Assembly (NCBI GenBank): GCA_049591295.1
Contig: JBAWEQ010000080.1
Span: 5,677 to 69,676, forward strand
Source: DTPS01 sp049591295
Lineage (GTDB): Bacteria > Acidobacteriota > UBA4820 > DSQY01
Direction: 5' to 3'
Length of the DNA stretch: 64,000 bases
Shown: piece after piece, positions 34,286-42,920 of the stretch
Position numbering within the stretch: the first letter of the stretch is position 1
How the letters are laid out: each line of letters opens with the position of its first letter
Program-made: the position numbers and the translations under genes
Notes under the pieces: generated by a model
What the model saw: only the letters and a program-made list of their open reading frames with translations
What the model was told of the DNA's origin: nothing
The model's database searches: none

Positions 34286-34999
34286 ATGGAACGGCTGACG
34301 ACCTATCGTCGCCGCCTACCCCATTTTCATGTGAGGGGTGCCCGCTACTCCCTCACGTTCCGCTTATCACCCCGGCAATCCCCGCCGCTATCCTCCAAAG
34401 AGTGCGAGGCCATGGTCTCTCATATCCACAAGATGGGCCCGGGCAAGGTTGAAGCCTTCGTCGTTATGCCCGACCACGTGCATCTTCTCTATTCCACCAC
34501 GAGAGATGAGCATCTGATCAAGACATTACAATCCCTCAAGGGCTCGTCTTCCCATACCCTCACCAGCCGCTTCGGCCGCCGGTCACCCATATGGCAGGAT
34601 GAAACCTATGATCACCTCATCCGCAATGAGCCGGAATTCAGCACAGCTTGGCTCTACATAGAGGGCAATCCCGTTCGAAAAGGCCTCGTTAGCCGCATCA
34701 CAGACTATCCCTGGTCCAGCGCTTGGAAGGGAGGGGGGGTCGCGGCCGAGGGCGGCCGCGCCACAGCCGAGACCGGCCGCGCCACAGCCGAGGGCGGCCG
34801 CGGTACGGAAGAGAATCATGATGAACTCGTGGGGCGGGCGCCCTCGCCCGCCGCTCCCCATGGTCACCCCACCGTGGGGCGGGCGCCCTCGCCCGCCATC
34901 CCTCATCCCCAATCAGACCCGCAACCCCTTGATGGTCTCGCGGCCGAGGGCGGCCGCGCCACAGCCGAGGGCGGCCGCGCCACGGGCGAAGGGAAATAG
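34286..34999 (+). CDS. REP-associated tyrosine transposase (RAYT, Y1/HUH family)
   Basis: 237 aa. The catalytic HUH motif is in VMPDHVHLLYS near residue 65, and the tyrosine in YIEGNPVRKGLVSRITDYPW near 130; both are diagnostic of TnpA_REP proteins. The conserved part ends near residue 150 (SSAWKGGG). The last 85 residues are translated from REP-like repeats (AAEGGRATAE, VGRAPSPA), so the tail is repeat-derived. It likely nicks or spreads the flanking palindromes. ATG at 34286 is the first Met before the conserved MERLTTYRRRLPHFH start. Confidence 0.9.
   Translation: MERLTTYRRRLPHFHVRGARYSLTFRLSPRQSPPLSSKECEAMVSHIHKMGPGKVEAFVVMPDHVHLLYSTTRDEHLIKTLQSLKGSSSHTLTSRFGRRSPIWQDETYDHLIRNEPEFSTAWLYIEGNPVRKGLVSRITDYPWSSAWKGGGVAAEGGRATAETGRATAEGGRGTEENHDELVGRAPSPAAPHGHPTVGRAPSPAIPHPQSDPQPLDGLAAEGGRATAEGGRATGEGK
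34740..34990. repeat. REP-like arrays overlapping the 3' end of the RAYT gene
   Basis: Two types are mixed. GCGGCCGAGGGCGGCCGCGC-type palindromes lie at 34740-34802 and 34938-34988, and GTGGGGCGGGCGCCCTCGCC-type copies at 34828-34860 and 34871-34903. All are read in the RAYT frame. Confidence 0.85.
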
Positions 35000-35002
35000 G
35001 CC

Positions 35003-36874
35003 ATGTGCGGCATAGCGGGCTTCGCGCTGAACCGGCCGGCTGATCGCGAGGCGCTCGCGGCCATGACGCGGAGCCTCGTGCACCGGGGCCCCGACGGGGA
35101 AGGCTTCTTCGTGGAAGAGGGCGTGGGGCTGGGCCACCGGCGCCTGGCCATCCTGGACCTTCCGGGCGGGGCCCAGCCCATGGCCAACGAGTCGGGCTCG
35201 GTGGTGGTGGTCTTCAACGGCGAGATCTACAACTTCCAGGCCCTGCGCGCGGAGCTGGAGGCCAAGGGACACCGCTTCGCCACGCGCTCGGACACGGAGG
35301 TGCTCGTGCACCTCTACGAGGAGGAGGGCGAGGATTTCCTCCCCAGGCTGAACGGCATCTTCGCCTTCGCCCTCTACGACCGCGAGCGCCGGAGCCTCCT
35401 GCTGGCGAGGGACCCGCTGGGAGTGAAGCCGCTCTATTATGCCGAGGTGCCGCGAGGGCTCCTGTTCGGCTCCGAGCTCAAGGCCCTGCGCGCCCATCCC
35501 GATTTCCCGACTGACCTGGACCTGGATGCCCTGAAGGCCTACTTCACCTGCGAATACGTCCCCGCTCCCCTCTCCATCTACCGTTCGGCCAGAAAGCTCC
35601 TGCCCGGCCACGCTCTGCTGGCGGGACCGGAGGGAATCCGGGTCCGTCCCTACTGGCACTGGGCCATTCCTCAGGAGCTTGGGCTGTCCCGGGCAGAAGC
35701 GGCGGAAAAACTCCGGGAAACGGTCCTGCGAAGCGTCAAGGGCCAGCTCATCTCCGACGTGCCCCTGGGGGTGTTCCTGAGCGGCGGCGTGGATTCCAGC
35801 ATCGTCGCGGCCTGCATGGTGGAAGCGGGGGGGCGCGTGGAGAGCTTCTCCATCGGCTTCGAGGACCCCTCCTTCGACGAGAGCGCGTACGCCCGGACGG
35901 CGGCGCGGCACCTGGGTTGCGGCCACCACGAGCACACCTTCTCCGAGAAAGAGCTGCTGGCCGAGGTCCCGCGCGTACTCGGCCTTCTCGACGAACCCTT
36001 TGCCGACCCCTCGCTCTTTCCCACCGCCCTGCTCTCCCGCTTCGCCCGGCAGCGCGTGACCGTGGCCCTGGGCGGGGACGGCGGCGACGAGCTCTTCGCG
36101 GGATACCCGACCTACTGGGTGCACCACCGCTTCGGCCTCTACCGGTCCCTGCCGGGCTGGGCGCGACGCGCCGGGATGGCCGCGGCGGACCGCCTCCTGC
36201 CCGTCTCCCACGCGAACCTCACCCTGCCCTACAAGCTCCGCAAGTTCAGGGACGGGGCTGAGTATCCAATGCCGCTGCGGCACCACCTCTGGCTCGGCTC
36301 GTGGACCCCGGAGGGGCTCGCGCGGCTTATGCCAGGTGCCGGTGCCGTGGCCCTCTCCGAGAAGTGGATCCCGGACGCGCCGCAGAAGGATCCCGTCACC
36401 TCGGCCCAGTGGCTGGACCTCCACACCTATCTGCTGGAGGACATCCTCGCCAAGGTGGACAGGGCCAGCATGATGGCCTCCCTGGAGGCCCGCGTGCCCC
36501 TGCTCGATCCCGAGATCGTCCGCCTCGCCTTCGCCATGCCCCACGACTGGAAGCTCCGCGGGCGCGCGGGCAAGGCGGTCTTCAAGGAGGCCTTCGCCGG
36601 CCGCTTCCCGAAGGGCTTCCTCGACCGCCCCAAAAAGGGCTTCGGCATCCCCGTCGCCCGCTGGCTCACGGGCCCCCTGCGGCCCATGGCCGAGGAACTG
36701 CTCTCCGATGAGGTGCTGGGCAGGGTCCCCTTCCTCAAACCGGACGAACCCCGCCGCCTCTGGCGCGAACACCTCGCCCGCAAGGCCGACCATCGCAAAC
36801 CCCTCTGGACCCTGCTGTGCTTTCTCGACTGGTGGAGGAGGGACCACAAGCGGATAGGAGGAAGGAGCGAATGA
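35003..36874 (+). CDS. asnB: Asparagine synthase (glutamine-hydrolysing)
   Basis: 623 aa. N-terminal class II glutaminase with Cys2 in MCGIAGFAL, RGPDGEGFF and VFNGEIYNFQAL. The synthetase domain has the ATP motif LSGGVDSSIVAA and LGGDGGDELFAGYPTYW. Members in polysaccharide loci can amidate sugars or simply make asparagine; the location inside a glycan cluster makes a glycan role possible but unproved. It begins three bases after the RAYT stop. Confidence 0.93.
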   Translation: MCGIAGFALNRPADREALAAMTRSLVHRGPDGEGFFVEEGVGLGHRRLAILDLPGGAQPMANESGSVVVVFNGEIYNFQALRAELEAKGHRFATRSDTEVLVHLYEEEGEDFLPRLNGIFAFALYDRERRSLLLARDPLGVKPLYYAEVPRGLLFGSELKALRAHPDFPTDLDLDALKAYFTCEYVPAPLSIYRSARKLLPGHALLAGPEGIRVRPYWHWAIPQELGLSRAEAAEKLRETVLRSVKGQLISDVPLGVFLSGGVDSSIVAACMVEAGGRVESFSIGFEDPSFDESAYARTAARHLGCGHHEHTFSEKELLAEVPRVLGLLDEPFADPSLFPTALLSRFARQRVTVALGGDGGDELFAGYPTYWVHHRFGLYRSLPGWARRAGMAAADRLLPVSHANLTLPYKLRKFRDGAEYPMPLRHHLWLGSWTPEGLARLMPGAGAVALSEKWIPDAPQKDPVTSAQWLDLHTYLLEDILAKVDRASMMASLEARVPLLDPEIVRLAFAMPHDWKLRGRAGKAVFKEAFAGRFPKGFLDRPKKGFGIPVARWLTGPLRPMAEELLSDEVLGRVPFLKPDEPRRLWREHLARKADHRKPLWTLLCFLDWWRRDHKRIGGRSE

Positions 36875-36898
36875 GCAGCCCAAAGCGAGGAATCCCTT

Positions 36899-37043
36899 CC
36901 CGTGGGGCGGGCGCCCTCGCCCGCCGCTCCCCGACTCCGATCAACCGTGGGGCGGGCGCCCCCGCCCGCCGCTCCCCGACTCCGACCAACCGTGGGGCGG
37001 GCGCCCCCGCCCGCCACTCTTCCGCTCTGGAGAGCGCTCCTAC
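36899..37043. repeat. Three REP-like palindromes and half of a REPIN-like element
   Basis: Copies of GTGGGGCGGGCGCCCNCGCC at 36900-36932, 36945-36979 and 36989-37019, in direct orientation and separated by 'cgactccgatcaac'-like spacers. At 37024-37043 is the right half (gctctggagagcgctcctac) of the 70-bp elements found at 58001 and 58185. Confidence 0.85.
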
Positions 37044-37056
37044 AAGGGCCTAGAGC

Positions 37057-38820
37057 ATGCGAAGCTCACACGCCAAGGATTTCACTCCCATTCGCCATTC
37101 GCCATTCGAAATCCGAAATCCCTTCGTGCCTTCGTGTCTTGGTGGTGAATTTTCCTTCCCCCCTTGGCCCGAGCTTCTCCTCGTGGTCCTCGTGGCGGCG
37201 GCGGCTTTCTTCGCCAGTTTCAAGGCCGTTCAGGACCCCGATACCTTCTGGCACTTGGCCATCGGGAGGGAGATCTGGCAGACCCATCACCTCGTGCGCA
37301 CGGAGACCTTCTCGTTCACCGCCAGGGGCGCCCCCTGGACCGACGAGGAGTGGCTCTTCCACCTCCTCTGCTACCCCCTGTGGCTGTTGGGCGGAGCCGC
37401 CCTGGCCAAGGGGCTCACGGCCGCCTGCGCCGCGCTCGGCGTCCTGGGGGCCTACCGCTGCGTGCGGCTCTCGGGAGGCAGCGCCCCCGGCCTGGCGATC
37501 TTCGTCCTGCCCCTCCTGGCCGTCTACGGCGAGCGCTTCCGCTACCGCCCCGAGATCTTCTCGCTGGTGCTGATGGTGCTCCTCCTGGCGATCCTCCTGA
37601 AGTCCGAGGCCTCGCCCGCGGGCCTTCGCCGCGCCCTGCCCTGGCTGCTCGCGCTCTTCCTGCTCTGGGTGCAGATCCACGGCGCCTGGGCCTACGGGCT
37701 GGTGCTGACGGGGGCCTTCCTGGCCGGGAGGCTCGTGGATCGGTGGAGGGAGGGCGCCCTCGCGTTCAAGGACGCCCTTCACAGCGCGGGCATCGTCTTG
37801 GCCTGCTGGGCGATCACCCTGATCAACCCCTTCGGCTGGCGATTGACATTCTTTCCTGTCCAGCACGCGCTGGACCTTCTGAACCACAAGGCCTACGTCC
37901 CCATCGCCGAATGGGTGAGGACGCCCCTGACCGGCGTCTACGCGCTCTTCGCGGCCATGGCCGTCGCCACCCTACTGGCCCAGCTCTTCGCCCGGCCGCA
38001 CCGCTGGTCTTCCATTCTCGTCGTCGCGAGCCAAGTGGCGCTGGGCCTTTACTGGGTCCGCTACGCGGCCTACGCCGTGATCACCCTGGCCCCTTTCGCC
38101 GCCCGATCGTTGCAGCCGATCCTCAACCGCCACCGGGTGCAGACGGCGGCCTACGCCCTCGGCATTCCGCTAGCCCTCTTCGCCGCAGGCTGGCAGGCGC
38201 TGCACCCGCCGCTTTACCCGCCCATGGCGGAGCGCTACCCCGTCCAGGAGGCGGCCTTCCTGAAGCGCGTGGACTTCTCGGGGAACCTCTACCACGAATT
38301 CCGCGTGGGCGGCTATCTGGAGTGGGCCCTCGACCACCAGGCCAAGGTCTTCTTCGACGGGCGCTTCGGCCCCTTCAACGAGGCCGGGATTGCCTACTAC
38401 CAAGCCCACCGCTCCATTCCCGCCTTCGAGGCCTTCCTGGCCCGCTACCCCTTCGACGCGGCCCTCTATTCCTACAAGGACTTCACCTTCAAGGGCCCGC
38501 CCGGCACCCCGCCCCGCGGCCCCTCCGCCGTCCTCTTCCCACCGGAATCCTGGGTCATGGTGGACTTCGGCCCCTACGGCATGGTCCTCGCCAAGCGCGA
38601 GCCGGCCAACCAGGCCCTCATCCAGAAGGACGGCTATCCGCTCCTCCGCCTGGATGACCTGCCCTACCTCCTCTGGAGCGCCGAGCACGGTACCATCCCG
38701 CCCCAGGCCCTCACCGCCGAATTGGAGCGGGCCCTCAACAAGAAACCCAGCCCATACCTGCGAAGGGTCATGGATAATGCCCTATCTTCGCTGATGGCTT
38801 CAAGGGAAGCTCATGATTAG
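37057..38820 (+). CDS. Polytopic membrane protein, glycosyltransferase-like
   Basis: 587 aa with about ten hydrophobic helices and a soluble C-terminal third. The motif DPDTFWHLAIGREIW stands after the first helix, placed as the acidic periplasmic loop of GT-C/PMT-like transferases is. Its downstream neighbour shares this motif and layout. The N-terminal 35 residues are translated from 'cgccattcg' and ACCAAGACACC-family repeats, so the true start may be later. Function is inferred from context: sugar transfer in the surface-glycan locus. Confidence 0.7.
   Translation: MRSSHAKDFTPIRHSPFEIRNPFVPSCLGGEFSFPPWPELLLVVLVAAAAFFASFKAVQDPDTFWHLAIGREIWQTHHLVRTETFSFTARGAPWTDEEWLFHLLCYPLWLLGGAALAKGLTAACAALGVLGAYRCVRLSGGSAPGLAIFVLPLLAVYGERFRYRPEIFSLVLMVLLLAILLKSEASPAGLRRALPWLLALFLLWVQIHGAWAYGLVLTGAFLAGRLVDRWREGALAFKDALHSAGIVLACWAITLINPFGWRLTFFPVQHALDLLNHKAYVPIAEWVRTPLTGVYALFAAMAVATLLAQLFARPHRWSSILVVASQVALGLYWVRYAAYAVITLAPFAARSLQPILNRHRVQTAAYALGIPLALFAAGWQALHPPLYPPMAERYPVQEAAFLKRVDFSGNLYHEFRVGGYLEWALDHQAKVFFDGRFGPFNEAGIAYYQAHRSIPAFEAFLARYPFDAALYSYKDFTFKGPPGTPPRGPSAVLFPPESWVMVDFGPYGMVLAKREPANQALIQKDGYPLLRLDDLPYLLWSAEHGTIPPQALTAELERALNKKPSPYLRRVMDNALSSLMASREAHD
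37085..37152. repeat. CCATTCG heptamers and inverted ACCAAGACACC repeat within predicted N-terminus
   Basis: ccattcgccattcgccattc (37088-37107) is followed by ccttcgtgccttcgtgtctt then ggtggtga (37121-37148), the reverse complement of the ACCAAGACACC family. Confidence 0.7.
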
Positions 38821-40612
38821 AGTTGTTGCACGAATACGAAGCATCATCCGCTGGTTTTTCCCTCCCCTCCCCCCTCTGGAGGGAGCAATGTGGGCAGAAA
38901 TTGTGCTTATCCTACTCTTGATGGCCCTGGTGGCTCAGGCAAGCTTCTCCCCCATTTGGGATCCAGACAGTTTTTGGCACTTAGCCATTGGAAGGGAAAT
39001 CTGGACGGTCGGCCATCCCCTCTACAAGGAGACCTTTTCGTTTACTCTCGCTGGAAAATCCTGGTTCGATGGGGAATGGCTTTTTAACTTTGGCATCTAT
39101 GTCCTTTGGCGCCTGGGGGGCTACCCGCTTTTGGAGTGGAGCGTAGCTCTGGGCGGAGCTCTTGTGGTTGGGCTCCTCTATCGCGCTGTGAGGGTTACCG
39201 GCACTACGGCGCTGACGCTGGCTTGCTATTTCATGACCGTCTTACCAGCTTTCACCGATCGAATTCGGTTAAGGCCAGACGTCCTCTCTATGATGTTCCT
39301 GGCTCTATTATTGGAGCGCATGCGACGATGGAGAACAGATCCAGACGCGCAGCCCGGCACCTGGCTGTTCGTCCTATTTCTCTTCGCTCTCTGGGCCCAG
39401 TGCCATGGTGGGTGGAGTTTCGGTTTGCTGATCTTGGGCGTCATTGCTTCGGGGATGCTTCTCGATGGCTGGCAAGAAGGCATCCCATTCAACTCTCATC
39501 GCTTGGCCGTACTGGTCACGCCGCTGGTAGCGGCCCTAACGGGGGTTCTGATTAATCCCTATGGATGGAGGACCCTGGCCTTTCCCTTCGAAAACCTCCT
39601 CGCCCTCTTCGATCGCCAGCTCCCCGTCCTTTTTGAATGGCAGCATACTCCGCTCACCCTCAGCACGCTACCCAGTCTAGCTATATTTTCGCTTGTGTTT
39701 CTTTCCACTCTGCTGCCGTTCAAGAAGGTTTGCTGGACCGAGGTGTTATTTTCCGGAAGCCAGCTATTTCTGGGCTTCTGGTGGGAGCGATACTTGTCCT
39801 TCGCGGCATTAACTCTGGCGCCACTCGCCTGCTTAAAACTAGAACCTCTTCTGCGCCGGGGCACGGCGACCCGCAAGCCCATCCTCGCGGGAGCTTTATT
39901 GTTGCTGTTAGTTCGCGGTGTCTCCATTGCATCCATGCCCACTTCCTCTTGGAGCCTAGCCGAGAATTATCCCTTGCAGGAGGTCCAATTTCTGAAGCGA
40001 CATAATACTCCAGCAAATTTGTTTCACACCTTCGTTGCGGGAGGATTCCTGGAATGGGAGTATTGGCCCCTCGGCAGGGTTTACATGGACGGGCGATTGA
40101 TCTTTCTTCCAGAACTCAGCGCCTATCTGCAAGCCAAGCAAAGTCTTCGGACATTCAAGGCGTTTCTACTGTCTCACCCTTTTACCGTCGCCATTGTCCC
40201 ATACGCTTCGGCACCATTGGGGGGCCAAGGCTTGGATGGCCCGGCGAGATCACTCAATGACGACATATTCTCCAATAGGGAATGGGCGCTTGTCTTTTTT
40301 GGGGAGTATGGTTGCGTCTACCTACGAAGAATTCCCGCTTACGAACCAATGATCCAACGCTACGAATTTCACCTCTTGAAGCCATGCGACAATGCTTACC
40401 TTGTCTGGTGCTGCCGTACAGGCAAAATCAATCCCGCGGAATTACATTCTGAAATTGAGCGCGTAACAAAACGAGAACCCAAAGTCGCACGAGCTCTTCA
40501 CTTCTCTGAACTTGAGCAAGCCATCTCGGCCATTACCACAAAGGGGGCAATTGCCAGCGGGAGGTCGAAAGCCTCTTCACCGACAGCGCCACCCAGAGGA
40601 CCGCAAGAGTGA
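38813..40612 (+). CDS. Polytopic membrane protein, paralogue of the preceding gene
   Basis: 599 aa. It shares the signature WDPDSFWHLAIGREIW, then ETFSFTLAGKSWFDGEWLF, with the gene before it, and the same ten-helix plus soluble-tail layout. Its base composition is clearly lower in GC and its codon use differs from its neighbour, suggesting separate acquisition rather than recent duplication. The start overlaps the upstream stop by eight bases. The last 26 codons run antisense over the 3' end of the YfhO-like gene. Confidence 0.72.
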   Translation: MIRVVARIRSIIRWFFPPLPPLEGAMWAEIVLILLLMALVAQASFSPIWDPDSFWHLAIGREIWTVGHPLYKETFSFTLAGKSWFDGEWLFNFGIYVLWRLGGYPLLEWSVALGGALVVGLLYRAVRVTGTTALTLACYFMTVLPAFTDRIRLRPDVLSMMFLALLLERMRRWRTDPDAQPGTWLFVLFLFALWAQCHGGWSFGLLILGVIASGMLLDGWQEGIPFNSHRLAVLVTPLVAALTGVLINPYGWRTLAFPFENLLALFDRQLPVLFEWQHTPLTLSTLPSLAIFSLVFLSTLLPFKKVCWTEVLFSGSQLFLGFWWERYLSFAALTLAPLACLKLEPLLRRGTATRKPILAGALLLLLVRGVSIASMPTSSWSLAENYPLQEVQFLKRHNTPANLFHTFVAGGFLEWEYWPLGRVYMDGRLIFLPELSAYLQAKQSLRTFKAFLLSHPFTVAIVPYASAPLGGQGLDGPARSLNDDIFSNREWALVFFGEYGCVYLRRIPAYEPMIQRYEFHLLKPCDNAYLVWCCRTGKINPAELHSEIERVTKREPKVARALHFSELEQAISAITTKGAIASGRSKASSPTAPPRGPQE

Positions 40613-42920
40613 CCAGAAGCGAGACGGCGGCCGGAATGTAGACGTGCCAGGGCCGGTAGACGAACCGGACCTCGTGCTTCCCCGCCGGCACGAGCACTCC
40701 CCTGAAGCAGCCGTTGACCCGGTAGATGGGGACGTGGCGGCCGTCCACCGAGGCCCGCCAGCCGGGATACCAGGAATCTCTCAGGACCAGCAGCGCCTCG
40801 TGCGGAGCCTCCGCCGCGATGGTCACCCTTTCAGCGCCGTCATGAATAAATGTCAGACGACCTCCCGCCATCGGTCCTTCGGGCCAGGCGCTCGGCGCCG
40901 GCTGTCCCATCGTCTCCACAAGGGCTACACCGTCTGCCTCATGGCCGAGGGCGACGATCTGTTTCGCCAAGGGCTGGCCTGGGTCCACCATGGCCACGGC
41001 CCTGGCAAAATAGAGCCGGCCCAGGGCGCCCGGGATGGCGTAGACACGGGCGTCACCTCCCTCGTGGACCACCTGCACCCCAGCCAACGGCGTCTGTTCA
41101 GGCAGCAGGAGCAGCGATGCCCCCATGTTCTCGAAGCGCAGCCACTCCGGAGCGGCGTACATGATGCAGGTAGGCGGAGCCGGCGGATTGAAGAAGAGCT
41201 GGAAATAGCGGTTGAGGAAATAGGCCGCGTTCTGCTCCGCCGCCCGCACTCCGAACACCTGGCCCTGATTGGGGGGCAGGACGAAATAGGGGTGCCAGCC
41301 CAAGGAGACGACCCGGTCATGGGGGCGGTCCCGGTGCAGCCATTGAAACGTGGGATTGGGCCTGAAGGCGATGCTATTCCACGAAAGGTGGTCCAGCGAA
41401 AGAGGAAAGGCCAGGGGCAGTACGATCAGGGCACCCAACGCCAAGGTCGTCTTGCCCCGCCGCTGCACCATAGCCAACAACCCTACCGCCACCAACCCGG
41501 CACCGATCAGCACCCAAGCCAGCGCCGGCCAGTGGGTCTGAACCCCAGCGGAAAGAGGCAGTGCCCCAAAGAGCCAAAGGTCGCCCAGCAAGGCCAAGCC
41601 TCCGGCGCTCCATGCCAGCGCCTTGACCCACCGCGCTCCCCGGCGCATGGCGCGCAGGCCCTCGGGGGCCAAAAAGGCACAGCCCGCCCAGAAGAAAGCC
41701 TTGAAATAGAAGAGGGGGATGATGAAGAGCTTCACCTGCAGAAAGGCCTTCACCGCCGTCCCAACGGCTGTGAGCGGCATGAGGAGGACCAGCCCCGCCA
41801 GAGCGACAGCCAGCCAGTACCGAGAGGCCCGTCTTCCCGCCAGGGCCGCCGCGGCCAAAAGGGCCACCAGGGCCGGGGCGACGTAGAGGTCGGAGGCAAG
41901 GGCGAAGGGTGCCTTCCAGGAATACTCGAAGAGAAAAGGAAGCCCCGCCTCCTTGTACGAGAAGCTGTGATGCAATAGCCAGAGCAAAGGAACCCACAGG
42001 ACGGCCAGGGCCGCGAGCGTCAGGGCACCGACCACGGACAAGGTGCCCAACCTTTTCCAGTAGAGTCTCCCCGCCTCCTCCCGCCCCCGCTCTTCCGCCA
42101 GCCAGAAATAGCCGCCCGCCATGGCGGCCACGAGCAGGCAAGGTTCGGGGTGGGAGACCTGCCCTAAAAGGATGAAGGGTAGGGCCGCCTGGGCCAGCGA
42201 AGGCCAATCCCTCCAACGGGCGGACCGAAGACCCAACAGGCACCAGGGCAGCAAGGCGAAGGCCGAGGGTTCGAGGATGGTCAGCCGTTCCAGCGTCCAT
42301 GGATTCAGTGCAAAGATCGCCGAACCCACGAGGCTCTCGACGGCATCGTACCCCTCGCCCCGAAACCACCTCCACGCCCCCCAGCACCCAAAGACCAAGG
42401 TCAAGAAGAGAGAAAAGCAATAGGCCCAATTGGTGGGAATGAGGTAGAAGAACCAGCGGAACGGGTTGAACGGCCGGTACTGCCCGTTATCCAGCGTAGG
42501 ATAGCCGCCCCCCGTGTAGGGGTCCCACAGGGGCAGCCGACCGCCGTGCAGGAGGTGAGCCGTGGCGAGGTCCTGCGGCCAGAAAACCGAGAGCGCGACG
42601 AAGTCTTTATCCGCGATCCACGGGGCGGTCGCCTTCCGGGCCAAGAAGGCCTTATCAGGAACGATCTGCTTCCCGTCGTCGAGCGCCTGGATGGTCCCCC
42701 AATTGGGATACCGAGCGAAGGGCAGGAAGTTGCAGCCAGCCAAGAGGGGAGCAAAAGCCAACAGCACGAGGCCCGTCAGCAGAAGTCCAGCAAAACTCAG
42801 CGCAGGCCGCCTGCTTTCTCCCGCGTGATTCTCTGTTGGATGTCCTGGCGTAACGGGGCCTTCGACTTCGCCTTGAGCCGGAACTAGTGAATCGTTCGCC
42901 TGCACTGGAAATATCCCCAT
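40533..42920 (-). CDS. YfhO-family membrane protein
   Basis: 795 aa. A dozen or more hydrophobic helices are preceded by the periplasmic-loop sequence PLWDPYTGGGYPTLDNGQYR. The end has the YfhO signature DSWYPGWRASVDGRHVPIY then RVNGCFRGVLVPAGKHEV. YfhO proteins are GT-C-like transferases that move a sugar from a polyprenyl carrier onto envelope polymers. ATG at 42920 is chosen since GGAGG stands five bases upstream; the frame is open to 43751 but reads antisense-like sequence there. The start overlaps the upstream gene by 37 bases. Confidence 0.85.
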   Translation of the reverse strand: MGIFPVQANDSLVPAQGEVEGPVTPGHPTENHAGESRRPALSFAGLLLTGLVLLAFAPLLAGCNFLPFARYPNWGTIQALDDGKQIVPDKAFLARKATAPWIADKDFVALSVFWPQDLATAHLLHGGRLPLWDPYTGGGYPTLDNGQYRPFNPFRWFFYLIPTNWAYCFSLFLTLVFGCWGAWRWFRGEGYDAVESLVGSAIFALNPWTLERLTILEPSAFALLPWCLLGLRSARWRDWPSLAQAALPFILLGQVSHPEPCLLVAAMAGGYFWLAEERGREEAGRLYWKRLGTLSVVGALTLAALAVLWVPLLWLLHHSFSYKEAGLPFLFEYSWKAPFALASDLYVAPALVALLAAAALAGRRASRYWLAVALAGLVLLMPLTAVGTAVKAFLQVKLFIIPLFYFKAFFWAGCAFLAPEGLRAMRRGARWVKALAWSAGGLALLGDLWLFGALPLSAGVQTHWPALAWVLIGAGLVAVGLLAMVQRRGKTTLALGALIVLPLAFPLSLDHLSWNSIAFRPNPTFQWLHRDRPHDRVVSLGWHPYFVLPPNQGQVFGVRAAEQNAAYFLNRYFQLFFNPPAPPTCIMYAAPEWLRFENMGASLLLLPEQTPLAGVQVVHEGGDARVYAIPGALGRLYFARAVAMVDPGQPLAKQIVALGHEADGVALVETMGQPAPSAWPEGPMAGGRLTFIHDGAERVTIAAEAPHEALLVLRDSWYPGWRASVDGRHVPIYRVNGCFRGVLVPAGKHEVRFVYRPWHVYIPAAVSLLVTLAVLWVALSVKRLSTSRWQLPPLW

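Noticed and set aside
34740..34990. A genuine collagen-like or repeat domain at the C-terminus of RAYT
   Set aside because: The codons are the same REP sequences seen in non-coding DNA; no RAYT needs such a domain.
36735..37053. Small frames in the REP cluster after asnB
   Set aside because: They are translations of the palindromic repeats (GAGAPARR-type) with no conserved sequence.
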